In this document: piece after piece, positions 11,430 through 21,800 of the stretch
Layout of the letters: each line of letters begins with the position of its first letter
How positions within the stretch are numbered: the stretch's first letter is position 1
Source: Coriolopsis trogii
Taxonomy: Eukaryota; Basidiomycota; Agaricomycetes; Polyporales; Polyporaceae
Reading direction: 5' to 3'
NCBI GenBank assembly: GCA_020543525.1
Contig: JAHYIO010000007.1
Span: forward strand, 620,001-684,000
DNA: 64,000 bases
The notes under the pieces: generated by a model
Database searches by the model: none
What the model saw: only the letters and a program-made list of their open reading frames with translations
Told to the model about the DNA's origin: nothing
Program-made: the position numbers and the translations under genes

Positions 11430-12378
11430 ATGTCCCAGCCACCACCCTATGGCACTCCCAGCGGACCTCCGCCGAACCCTGACACGCGGCCACTTCCTCC
11501 GGGCTGGGTCCAGAGATACGATGAGAAGTGAGTGGCCCGTTCTCGTCAGACAAAGTTGAAAGGTGACCCATCTCCCTGCAGCTATCGTACTTGGTGCGTG
11601 TCCATCTCTTTGACCTGCAGCTAAAAGCATGCGCTTACGCGATCACCGCGATCCTGCAGGTTTTACGTGAACACAAGTGAGAACCCTCCACGCTCATCTT
11701 GGGTGCACCCCCTTGGCCCTGCGCCTCCCACCCCGAGTCCGGGCGGTTACGCCCCACCCTCCGGGCCTCCTCCACCCAACAACTCATATAGCCCTTACCC
11801 GCCACAAGGCGGGTACAACCCGGGTCCCGGTTATGGTCAACCGTCTCCTCAGCCTGGATGGGGACAGTCGCCTCCACCTCCCGGACCTGGATACTTTGGG
11901 AGCCCGCCGCCACAGGGAGGTTACCCCGGTTACGGCCAGCCCCAGGAGAACAGGGGTGAGTTTTTGTATACAAAGCATGAAGAGACCGCCAACAAAGTGT
12001 CGGATACCCGGGTCCATGTAGGCTGGTTCGGGTCTAACAGTCCACAGCCGGCCTACGTGCAACAACAGGCACCTAAGAAGTCGGGTCCTGGCATGGGAAC
12101 TGCTCTTCTGGCTGGTACGTAATTCAACTGTAACTATTAGAGCAGTCCTGACTCGACAATACACGATCAGGTGGTGCTGGTCTGGTGGGTGGTGCTCTGC
12201 TAATGGACGCGATCGACGACCATGAGGACCGTGAGCGGGAGGAAGCGTATGATGCTGGTGAGTTCTGCCGGCCTGACGCATGCATGTCGGCCCGCTAATT
12301 GAGATCGGCTTCGAAGGCTACAATCAGGGATACGACCAGGGCTACGACCAAGGAGATGACGGGGGCGGTGACTGGTAA
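11430..12378 (+). CDS. Small WW-domain protein (Wwm1-like)
   Basis: Model: join(11430..11527, 11582..11593, 11660..11955, 12022..12114, 12171..12257, 12317..12378), 215 residues. A WW domain occupies about residues 22-58: LPPGWVQRYDE, then YRTWFYVNT and SSWVHP. Two introns split it and leave a 12-base exon between them. The middle is Pro/Gly/Tyr-rich. A Gly-rich segment (GGAGLVGGALLMDAIDD) precedes a Tyr/Asp/Gln-rich tail ending in DW. The layout resembles yeast Wwm1, a WW protein that binds the metacaspase Mca1; this function is only inferred. The third intron (11956-12021) is 66 bases and in frame, so its retention would add 22 residues without a stop. Confidence 0.75.
11582..11593 (+). other. 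12-base microexon inside the WW domain
   Basis: It encodes YRT plus parts of the flanking Asn and Trp codons. It is bounded by a CAG acceptor and a GTGCGT donor. Skipping it breaks the WW fold but keeps the frame. Confidence 0.75.
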
Positions 12379-12962
12379 TTCAGACGTCGATTCTCTTCCC
12401 TTGGGTTGCTACGACATGCGTTCTCTTGAACGTGAGGTAATATCCGTATGCTTCGAATCCCAGCTGTGTCACTCCTGTAATTCGTCCCTGTACCATTAGC
12501 GGTCGTTTGTATTGGTCGCTGTATATACCTGATGGGACAGCTGTGTGAGATGGATTGTTGTCCTCGGGCTCCAATTGACTTCTATATGCATGTCATGGTA
12601 TAACCCAATAAGCTCGCATAAGGACCGATGAGTACTCACTCGACGCGGGGGAGACCTCGATGCTGAGCGTCTCTTGGAATTCGACTCCGATGCCGCACGC
12701 GGAGTCGTACCAATCGAATACGGCAACCTCCATCCCACTCAACAATTCAACAAATCCTAGTCTGCGCACAACGCTTTAGCTCGCAATCGTCAAGTTCGTA
12801 TATGCGCGCCCGAGTCTGGCAAACTTCAAATCCATGAATGTCGAAGCGCTCATGAAATGCGGGAATGAAGATCTCAATGCACAGATCTCTACGTACTCAT
12901 ACCATATGCGCGGGAAGCCGTTTCTTCAAAGTTCAAGGACTCAACTAACACTAATGACGCTA
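12379..12962. other. Convergent intergenic region
   Basis: Lies between the ends of the WW gene and the methyltransferase-GT8 gene. No coding gene seen. Confidence 0.5.
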
Positions 12963-14591
12963 TCAGGTCAGGGACGGTTCCACATCGCCAAGTTTCTGCT
13001 GAAATGCCTCGATACCTGCAGCAATAGTTGATTCTTTCGTCCTGGCGCATTGCTCCCTAAACTCTTCCGACGACCTCCATTCTCTCCAAGCGGTCTCCTC
13101 GCAGGTCCTCCACCACTCCTCAGTGAACGGGTGGCCCGGTGCTCCAGCATACCCCCATGGCTTCCCGCCGTATGGCTGCACGAACGGGTTGATCACCTCC
13201 GCAAGACTGGGGTGCAACGCTCCCGTGAAGTGAACGATAGCTGGGTCGTCCATGTCCTTCAGGTCGAGGGCTGCACGCTCGGGCGTGTGGTAACGGACGT
13301 ACGTCCCAAGCCCTTGCGCATTCCACTTCAAGCTGAGTGGGCGCCAGTTGCCCTGAAAATGCGCGTTCAGCGCGTCCTGGTCCTTGTGCGTGGACTCCTT
13401 CATCCTCGCGGCCGTCGCGAACAGCGGGAACTGGCTGTTACGGATGGAAGCGAGGTTCATGAGCATGACACCGGCGTTGAAGTACGGCTTGCTGCTGAGC
13501 TCGCTCGAACCGTGGCCCATGGGAAGCCCGACGTCGGGCGCCGCAGCAAGTGGTTTTCCTTCGAGGTCGGTATCCCAGAGCTCCTTCAAGTCGCGTCTAA
13601 CTAATGTATCCGCGTCGAGGTAGATAACTCTCTCTACCGGAAGGGAAGGGATCATGGAGATCTTCGCCCATGTGAGTCCTGCAGGACACGAGGCATCCAG
13701 AGTGACTCGGAGTAAGTCGACGAAAACGAGCGTAGCGTTCGCATTGTGCTCGATGGACTGCCGTAGCTTCGTCTTAACTTCACCCGACAGATCCCCAACG
13801 ACGTAGAAGGTGATGCGGCCCCTCGTGTGCGTTGCGGCGCTGCGTATCGCGACGGCCGCAGCGATGGCGTATTCAGAGTCGATGGTGAGGGCGACGTTGA
13901 TGCCGTACCCGAGTGCGTCCTCCAGTTTGTCCCCATCCAGTGCTAGCTCCTTGACAAGGAAGCCAATCCGCATGTCCACCGTCTTCTGCAGGACCAGCTG
14001 GTACTGCGTGTTGGAGGAGAGGAGAGTGAACTCCCCGACGTGGAGGGTGAGGAATGCATCGATCCCCCGCTTCGGGTGGTGAATGCTGTCCTCCGGCTCC
14101 CGGTCCCAGCGGTAGTCGTCGAAGATCATGATCGCACCCTTGCGTGCGAGTCGCCACGCCAGCTCCCCGTCGAGGAAGGTGTCATCCGCCTCGTGCGAAC
14201 CGTCGATGTAGAGCCAGTCGAAACCCGGCGTCGCGACAACCATCTCCTCCTTGAGGAGGGTCATGAGGCCCGGGACGCTGAACTCGTCGACGATTCGGAA
14301 GGGTTTGCCGGTGAGGGACAGGTTGTGGGTCAGCTTCCGGTGGCGCTCGCGTCCTGCAGCGGTGCGCATGAGGTCAAAATGGTCGATGCAGACGATCTCG
14401 CCGCCGGTGCGGCAGAGCTCTGTCAGCAGGAAGACGGCGGAGCGACCCTCCCATGAGCCTATTTCTAGAGCACGCGGCTGTGGTGCCTCGACACGCTTGA
14501 AGAGGGCGCGCCATACGTCGATATTTCCCGAGAACCAGTCCTGGCTGTCGGTGAAGTCATAGCCTGGATCCATGGCCGGAGACTTGGACAT
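12963..14591 (-). CDS. Methyltransferase-GT8 glycosyltransferase fusion protein
   Basis: One uninterrupted exon, 542 residues. The N-terminal half (about 25-205) fits a class I SAM-dependent methyltransferase of the Methyltransf_24 type: ALEIGSWEGRSAVFLL is the SAM-binding loop, followed by IVCIDHFD, WLYIDGSHEADDT and GAIMIFDDYRWD. The C-terminal half (about 225-470) fits a GT8 glycosyltransferase: NVALTIDSEYAIAAAVAIRS, the metal-binding DxD in YLDADTLVRRDL, YFNAGVMLMNL, HKDQDALN and IVHFTG. No signal peptide or membrane segment is evident. The sugar donor and acceptor cannot be read from the sequence. It diverges from the epimerase-glycosyltransferase gene 868 bases away, which suggests a shared promoter and pathway. 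The absence of introns contrasts with most neighbours and may point to transfer from bacteria, which is inference. Confidence 0.85.
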   Translation of the reverse strand: MSKSPAMDPGYDFTDSQDWFSGNIDVWRALFKRVEAPQPRALEIGSWEGRSAVFLLTELCRTGGEIVCIDHFDLMRTAAGRERHRKLTHNLSLTGKPFRIVDEFSVPGLMTLLKEEMVVATPGFDWLYIDGSHEADDTFLDGELAWRLARKGAIMIFDDYRWDREPEDSIHHPKRGIDAFLTLHVGEFTLLSSNTQYQLVLQKTVDMRIGFLVKELALDGDKLEDALGYGINVALTIDSEYAIAAAVAIRSAATHTRGRITFYVVGDLSGEVKTKLRQSIEHNANATLVFVDLLRVTLDASCPAGLTWAKISMIPSLPVERVIYLDADTLVRRDLKELWDTDLEGKPLAAAPDVGLPMGHGSSELSSKPYFNAGVMLMNLASIRNSQFPLFATAARMKESTHKDQDALNAHFQGNWRPLSLKWNAQGLGTYVRYHTPERAALDLKDMDDPAIVHFTGALHPSLAEVINPFVQPYGGKPWGYAGAPGHPFTEEWWRTCEETAWREWRSSEEFREQCARTKESTIAAGIEAFQQKLGDVEPSLT

Positions 14592-15459
14592 GCTTGGGAG
14601 GGGTGTCTGTGCATACTTCGTGTAAGGATTGGGTGCACACGGAAAGGTTCTGACCGCTTACTGGTGTCTAGGAATCGTGGCGATGCGTGTGGGTATATCC
14701 CCGCGAGCAAACCGATAATTATATGGTGAACGACATCACCCTCGGTGCAGCTGCGTCGGCGATGCTCACAGTCAGTTGACCATGTTCCTCGCTTCCTAAC
14801 ATCCTGCAGTAGAAGAGATCTGGTGATGTGCTTGGTTGAGGGTGGTACCCCGTGTCTGCTTCCGCTACTTCGTCCGGTACTATGTCATACAGCCTTGGGC
14901 GTGCCGATGACCCGGATCGAACACTCCACCCCCTGATTTATCGAATAACGCCCTGTCTCCTTCCAAATCGCCATAGAGGTATCGATATGAGCCGTTTACC
15001 AGGACCATACGCGCCCCGACATATTAGGTTTGGATACCACGGTGGTCAGAAGAGAGGCAACAGTGCTGCGGTAAGCGCTTCTTCCTGCATCTCAACCACC
15101 CTCCTTTCCTCGGCGGCGACCACACCGGTGCGATACCACTACCTCAGAGGGGGATATGTATCAAAGTTTCGTCAGCTCGTTCTGGTAGAGAAGCTCTACG
15201 GCGCATCTTACTGATCCTGTGGACCACCAGAGTACAGATACGAGTCATCGGAAGGACCTAATGCTGCAATATGTGACGTCTTTCCATCGATACGGGTCCT
15301 TCGGAAAGGTCAGGAGCAGGACGTGCCAAAGGATGGGAGTCGGATCCGGTGCGCTACTTTCCGAATATCGTCCTTGGGTACATTAACCCCTTCGGCGAGC
15401 CATGCTCCCTTCACAACCCACTCCCACACATCGACCATCCCCTTAGCTCTCGTTGCGAC
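14592..15459. other. Divergent promoter of the sugar-enzyme pair
   Basis: This 868-base gap separates the two divergent start codons. It holds an ATATAATTAT element on the minus strand at 14715-14724, about 124 bases upstream of the methyltransferase-GT8 gene. An unsupported 75-residue plus-strand ORF lies at 14987-15214. Confidence 0.5.
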
Positions 15460-18400
15460 ATGCTTGACAAGTCCCAACTCATTCTCGTTACCGGTGGACA
15501 CGGGTTCATTGTGAGTACCTTGCCCATGTCGCATAGAGCGGTGAAGATAACCATATGCAGGGCGGTCACGTCGCACGCCATTTGGTCGCCCTGGGCTACA
15601 GCGTCAGAGTTACTGATATCATTCCCAAACCCCCCTTTCACGCTCCCGAAGTCGGAGAGGTCATCGTAGGTAACCTATGCGACCCTTCATTCTGCGCCCG
15701 TGTCGTGCAAGGCGGCGTGGATGCAGTACTCCATTTCGCTGCCACCATGGGCGGGATGGGGACCATCCATGCGGCCAACGACTTCATCATCTACAAGGAG
15801 AATTCCACCATGACCCTTAACATGCTCGACGCCTCTGTCGCAGCTGGGGTGCGGGTGTTCTTCTATGCGTCGTCCGCGTGCGTCTACCCGGAGTCTCTGC
15901 AGGCTCCTGGGTCAGACGTCTCGCTTGCGGAGGACGACGCGTGGAAGAACCCTCCCCCTCATCCCCAAGGCCTTTATGGTCTGGAGAAGCTCGTAAGCGA
16001 GCTTGTACTACATCAGTACGCCGCCTCTGGCCTCCAGCTCAGGATTGCTAGGTTCCATAACGTCTATGGAACTCTGGGATCCTGGTATGGAGGACGGGAG
16101 AAAGTACCAGCCGCTTTTCTCAGGAAAGCTTATGCGGCAAAGCTTTCTGGAGACTCCCCTGTTAGATTCGAAATATGGGGCGACGGGTCGCAACGACGGA
16201 GTTTCTGCTACATCGAGGACGCCGTGGAGGCCGTCCTCCGCCTTTTACAGTCGGATTACTCGGGGCCGATGAACGTTGGCTCCGAGCAAGCTGTCTCCAT
16301 CCAGCAGCTCGCCGACATGGCCCTCCTTATCGCCGGTGTCGAACCCGAGACTGTGACTTTCGTCTACGACCGCGAGAAGCCGGTGGGCGTCGGATCACGC
16401 AACTCCAATAACGCTCTTGTCCGCCAGACGTTAGGCTGGGAGCCGGTGCACTCTCTGCAGGATGGCATGCGTCTCACGGGCCGGTGGATTCGGGAGCAGA
16501 TCGAGGCGTCAATGCCCCTCAATGCCCCGGAGAGGAGGAGCTATCTTCGAGCTCTTCAGACCAGCGACTTGGTGGATCTTGCAGCGGAAGTTATCACATT
16601 TGCCATACTCCTCCCCATCACTTCACGCGGCTCAAGCTCCCCACAAGACTGCCTTGACAGCCTCACCGGTTTTGCGGACTCTCTCGCAGAAACGACGAAG
16701 GACGACACTGCACGCCTTGGAGAACGGTACCAGATACGCATGTACCTGGCTATCGATGCCGACGACACATTTCTCTGGCGGCCGAATGGTGAGAACGCTG
16801 CGGAGCCTATCCTGCGAGCACGGGGCTTCCAGAGTATCGTCACGCTTCCGCCCTGCACGCATCCGCGTGGACATGTCTGTGCTCTCTGGCGGGACTGCGC
16901 GCGTCGAGCGTACGAGGACCAATGCGACTACTACATTCTCATGGGAGACGACGTCGTTCTCCAGGATGCGAACTGGATGTCCGCTATTCACCGCGCTTTC
17001 ATCCAACTCTCGTCAGAGGAACGTGCGCCATTCGGTATCGGATGCGTCGCCTTCGAAGATACGTCGTTTCCTGGTATGCCGACCTTCCCTGTGGTACATC
17101 GCCTCCACATGGAGATCTTCGATGGAAACATCATTCCCGACTGCTTCGTCAATCAGGATGGCGATCCTTTCCTGTTTCAGCTCTACCGTCGATGGAATTG
17201 CTCACGGATGACTCCGTCGCGCATACACAATAAGCTGGGCGGGAGTAACGCTGCGCGCTACGACAAGGTGCACACAGCGGATTGGACGCTTGGGCCGCTG
17301 AACGACGCGACGAAGACGGTGGAAGCGTGGCTCAGCCGTCGTGCTCCTGACATCTCCCGCAAGGTGACGCTGGACGTCATTATTCCTTGCTACCGAGTCA
17401 ACATGCAGTACCTCGACGCTTTTCTCGCCCTTCGACCTTCGCGGACTTGTACTGTGATGTTCATCATCATCATTGACAATCCCCTGTCACCTCGGATCGG
17501 CGAGCTGTTGCAGAAGTACGGCAAGCGGTCGGACGTCCGCATCCGCGTCAACGAACGGAACCTTGGAGCGTCCGCATCACGCAATAGAGGGCTGCAGGAG
17601 TCTGCTGCGGAATGGGTCCATTTCCTTGATGACGACGTGACTCCAGAAAGGGACTTGCTCGTCGAAGCTGAGAAAGCTATACGCGCACATCCAGATGCCG
17701 CGGGCTTCGTCGGAAACGCGCATTTCCCTTCTGCCAATAGCATCTTCACTGCCGCAGTCCATCTTGCCGGGGTTACCTACTTCTGGAACATCGCGGAGAA
17801 AATCGAGGCGGACGTGCCGTGGGGCGTCACGGCAAACCTTCTCGCGCGTCGCAACGTCGGCGACCATGTTGTGTATGACTTGCAGTTCCCAAAGACAGGT
17901 GGCGGCGAAGACATCGACTACTGCCGCAAGAAGAGGGCATTTTCTCTCGCACAGGGCCGAGAGGGTTTCTACAGCGCGCCGAAGGTCAAGGTCACCCATC
18001 CATGGTGGAACGGAGGCCGTAGGTCCTACTGGAGATTTTATATGTGGTCGAAGGGAGACGGAGGACTGGTCAAGCTCTATCCGGAACACTCCTACCGCGA
18101 CCTATCGCCAAATGCGGCCGAGACATTACTTCTATGCTGCTTAGTGCTCGTGGTCGGTGGCGTTGTGGCCGTGGCAGACGTTGTGCTAGCCCTCCAGATT
18201 GTGCGCTTCGGCATCCTTTTGGCGACCTCCGTTATGTTGGCTAACATCGCATTCGACCTTGCTCGTCACCTCGCCCTTCATCCCGAGAGGAATGCGGACA
18301 TGAAGACAACGCTTAGTGGGGCGAAGTGGGTCTGCGCCATGGTAGAGGGTACGCTCATTCGCGTGTTCTCAGAGTGGGGTAGAGTGGTGGGCTTACTTGA

Positions 18401-18548
18401 CCGTGGTGAGTATGGGCATATCTTTATGCGGTTCGACTGGTTTTGCGGAGTGTGGGGAGAAAGGCCGCGGCGAGAGGAGATGGCGAACAATCAAGTGAGG
18501 ATGGCGCTGACTGCAGTAGTGTTTGCTGTGATATCTCAGTTCATATGA
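15460..18548 (+). CDS. GDP-mannose 3,5-epimerase-like / dual glycosyltransferase fusion with membrane tail
   Basis: Model: join(15460..15510, 15561..18548), 1012 residues. Residues 1-340 are an SDR-family epimerase close to GDP-mannose 3,5-epimerase: NAD motif TGGHGFIGGH, AATMGGMGTI, SSACVYPE with the catalytic Cys, YGLEK (YxxxK), NVYGTLGSWYGGREK with the catalytic Lys, and RNSNN. About 360-600 looks like a GT-A-type domain (LPITSRG, YYILMGDDVVLQ). About 618-860 is a GT2-like transferase: LDVIIPCYRVNM, NERNLGASASRNRGL and HFLDDDVTPE. Hydrophobic segments follow at about 870-925 and at the C-terminus. GME-type enzymes turn GDP-mannose into GDP-galactose or gulose. Carrying this with two transferases in one chain suggests donor synthesis coupled to transfer at a membrane. 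The only intron falls inside the NAD loop. Confidence 0.85.
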
Positions 18549-18863
18549 TCCGTCCTCATATGCGTCGTCCGTGTATGTTGCGTTTTCTCCGATAGCTAGG
18601 AGTCATATTATGTCGAGTTCCATCTTTGAACCTCCATGATAGACGAGAGTCGGACCAAATATGGCAGCTCTTACCATTGGTGGGTAGACGCCGGAGAACA
18701 GTCAGCACGCGTATCACGTGGACGGGCTCACGAAACTCCTCGGCGCTCGGCTAAACGCGACCATAAATAAGGTTCAGGCGCGTCTTGTCGCGTCGCGTCT
18801 CCGTAGCCACGCAAAACTTGTTCCCAACTCCTCACTCCCCCCTGTCTGTCCGTGTGGCTCGCC
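18549..18863. promoter_or_regulatory. RAD16 promoter with TATA-like element
   Basis: This gap follows the epimerase-fusion stop. It contains ATAAATA at 18763-18769, about 95 bases before the RAD16 ATG, and a pyrimidine-rich leader. Confidence 0.45.
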
Positions 18864-21800
18864 ATGCCAGTCACTCGTCGTAGCGCAAGAATAGGCCACT
18901 CAGCGTCGACGACACCAAGCACTACAGTTTCCTCATTGTTTAGTGCCGGAACGTCAAGTCGCTCGACTCCTGGCACCTCTGTCATCGACGAAGACGACAC
19001 TGTGCTCCAGCAAGTCGAGGAGAAAGCGAAGAAAACCGTCACCAAAAAGCGTGTGCTGGAAGATGTGTCTGAGGAAGAGCTTGAGGAACCTGTAACCAGG
19101 AGGGGTGCCAAACGTCGCATGGTGCAGCATACTGCATATGTCGAGATCACACCAAAGAAGGTCGCGAAGGTCATTCGATATTAGAACCCTTCTTTTGCTG
19201 CCACTGACATCCTGACTCTAGCAGCCCGAGACTGTTCCATCAGCAGTAGCAAGGACTAGGCGTGCGAGCAGAGTTCAAGCCGTTGATTCCCACGTCGATG
19301 ATCCCTCAGATGACTCTGAGGAGCTCCTAGAGTCGGACGACAGTGGGTCTGACTTTGACCCACTCGAGGCAGACGCGGAATCTGATTTCGGAGAGGATGA
19401 CGAGGATGTCATGGTGGACGATGCTATACATCAGTCTCTTCGTACCGCGCGGCAGGATGAGGAACGAGCTGCGGGCCTCAGCAGCGCCGGTGCAGGTTCG
19501 TCCAAGTCCCGTCCTGCCATCACTAAGGCTGCTGCAGCAAGAGCCGCTGCGGCAGAGCGACGCCTTGCTCGAGAGAAGGGTGAACCCCTTCAGTCCGACA
19601 GCGACTTGGAGTTCCTGTCTGACCCTGACCCTGAAGACGCTGAGGAATCAGACGATAAGCCACTCTCCAAGGGGAAAGGCAAGCAAGTCGTGAAGGCGAA
19701 GAAGCCTGCAAAGGGCAAGGTCATGACTCTGCAACAAATGAAGAAGCTAGGCAAAGAGGAACGCAAGATGGCACGCTTACGGAACAAAGGGATCGCCAAG
19801 GAGATTGCTGAGATGCGCTCTCAACTGGGGCGCAAGCTGACCTACGTGAGGAACGCCACACTCCTACTGCTCGTTCCTGGATTAATCATGTTGCAGGCCG
19901 AAAAGTCGACTATCGCCCTCCACAAGTATCACCCCGAGCTTAGAGACGTTTGGGGTGACCTCGAGCGAGATATTAAGGTTGTCATACCCAAGAAAGCGGA
20001 ACAACCCCCCAATCTCAAAGTCCAGCTACTTCCTTTCCAGCTTGAGAGCTTGTACTGGTTCAAAGTCCAGGAGAATGGTCCATGGAGCGGTGGGATGCTT
20101 GCGGTACGTCCACCTCGCACCGTCTGTCAGACCATTAGTCTTACATTGATGCTCAACCACGCTTAGGACGAGATGGGGTGAGTTCAGAAGTATTTTCTGG
20201 GTACCAAGCAGCCAACTTATCCGACGGACAGGATGGGAAAGACCATCCAGATGATTTCGCTCTTGTTGTCCGATTATGGAGCGAGACCGAATCTTGTCGT
20301 TGCGTACGTGCATATTCTTTCTTGTTATGGTCACGCTCGCTCATCGAAGCATTGAAGGCCCACCGTGGCTATCATGCAATGGCGCAACGAGATCGAGACC
20401 CATACTGACAAACTGCTCAAAACCTTAGTTTGGCATGGGTCCTCGAGGGAGTCTAGCATCACGGAGCTCAAGAAATTTGATGTTGTAAGTTAATAAGGCC
20501 GTTCTATGTATATCCGGACTTGTCTTATGCTTCCTCATAGATTCTGACTTCGTACGCCGTGCTGGAGAGCTGCTTTCGCAAGGAGTACAGCGGTTTCAAG
20601 CGTAAGGGGAAGATCCTCAAGGAGAAGTCCCCGCTTCACGCTATTGACTGGAACAGAATCATAGTCGGTCTCTCCCGTTCGAACTACGCTCGTTGCTGAC
20701 TGCATATTCTGTAGCTTGATGAGGCGCATAACATCAAGGAACGCTCCACGAATACCGCCAAAGCTGCCTTCGAATTACAGGGCAAGTATCGATGGTGTCT
20801 CTCGGGCACCCCTCTGCAGAACCGAGTGGGCGAGTTGTACAGCTTGGTTCGCTTTTTGGGAGGCGACCCGTTCTCGTATTATTTCTGTGAGTGATTCGAT
20901 ACCAACACGTCTATGCCTGCTCACACTTCAATAGGCAAGCTATGTGACTGCAAGTCCCTCCACTGGAAATTCCAGGACAAGCGGACCTGCGACGGTACGT
21001 ACGTCCATGAGTCATCACGCGTTCGACCAATGCGTCTTGACATGCCGATTCTCAGATTGCGGTCACAGCCCCATGCAGCATGTGAGTCCTCCTGCGTATC
21101 TCTCAATGACATCTTCTTACTTTGACCACCCAGACGTGCTTCTGGAACAATGAGATTTTGACCCCTATACAGAAGAACGCGATGGTCGGTCCGGGTGTCA
21201 TTGCCTTCAAGAAGCTGAAGATTCTGCTGGATCGAATGATGCTCCGTCGTACGAAGGTTCGTCTTTCGACTGTCGTACAACCTCATCAAATCTCGATTGG
21301 TCGTCATCTGATCGACGAATCCCATTCAGATTGAGCGCGCGGACGATCTTGGACTCCCGCCGCGTACAGTCGTCATTAGGCGCGACTACTTCAGTCCGGA
21401 GGAGAAGGAGCTGTACCTGTCTCTGTTCTCCGATGCCAAGCGGCAGTTCAACAGATATGTCGACTCAGGAACTGTTTTGAACAGTACGTTCTCTGTTGCA
21501 GCCGTGCTGCGCGATCTCTGACTTGCCGTTGGCAGACTACTCCAATATCTTCAGCTTGTGCGTATGTGATTTGCATGAACGCCTGATAGTGCTCACCCAG
21601 TCTTAGACTTACTCGGATGCGACAAATGGCCTGCCATCCAGACTTGGTCCTGCGGAGCAAGAACAACGCAGGAGTCTTTTTGCAGGATGAAGATGGCGAA
21701 GGCACCGTCTGCCGACTCTGCCACGAGTTTGCAGAGGACGCTATACAGGCAAAATGCCGACACATCTTCGACCGGGAATGCATCAAGCAATACCTTGAAG

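Noticed and set aside
14870..14950. tRNA-like segment with a GATCGAAC box
   Set aside because: Could not fold into a cloverleaf with matching acceptor and anticodon arms on either strand.
14987..15214. 75-residue ORF between the two sugar-enzyme genes
   Set aside because: No family resemblance, no intron, and it lies in what should be shared promoter DNA. Not enough to call a gene.
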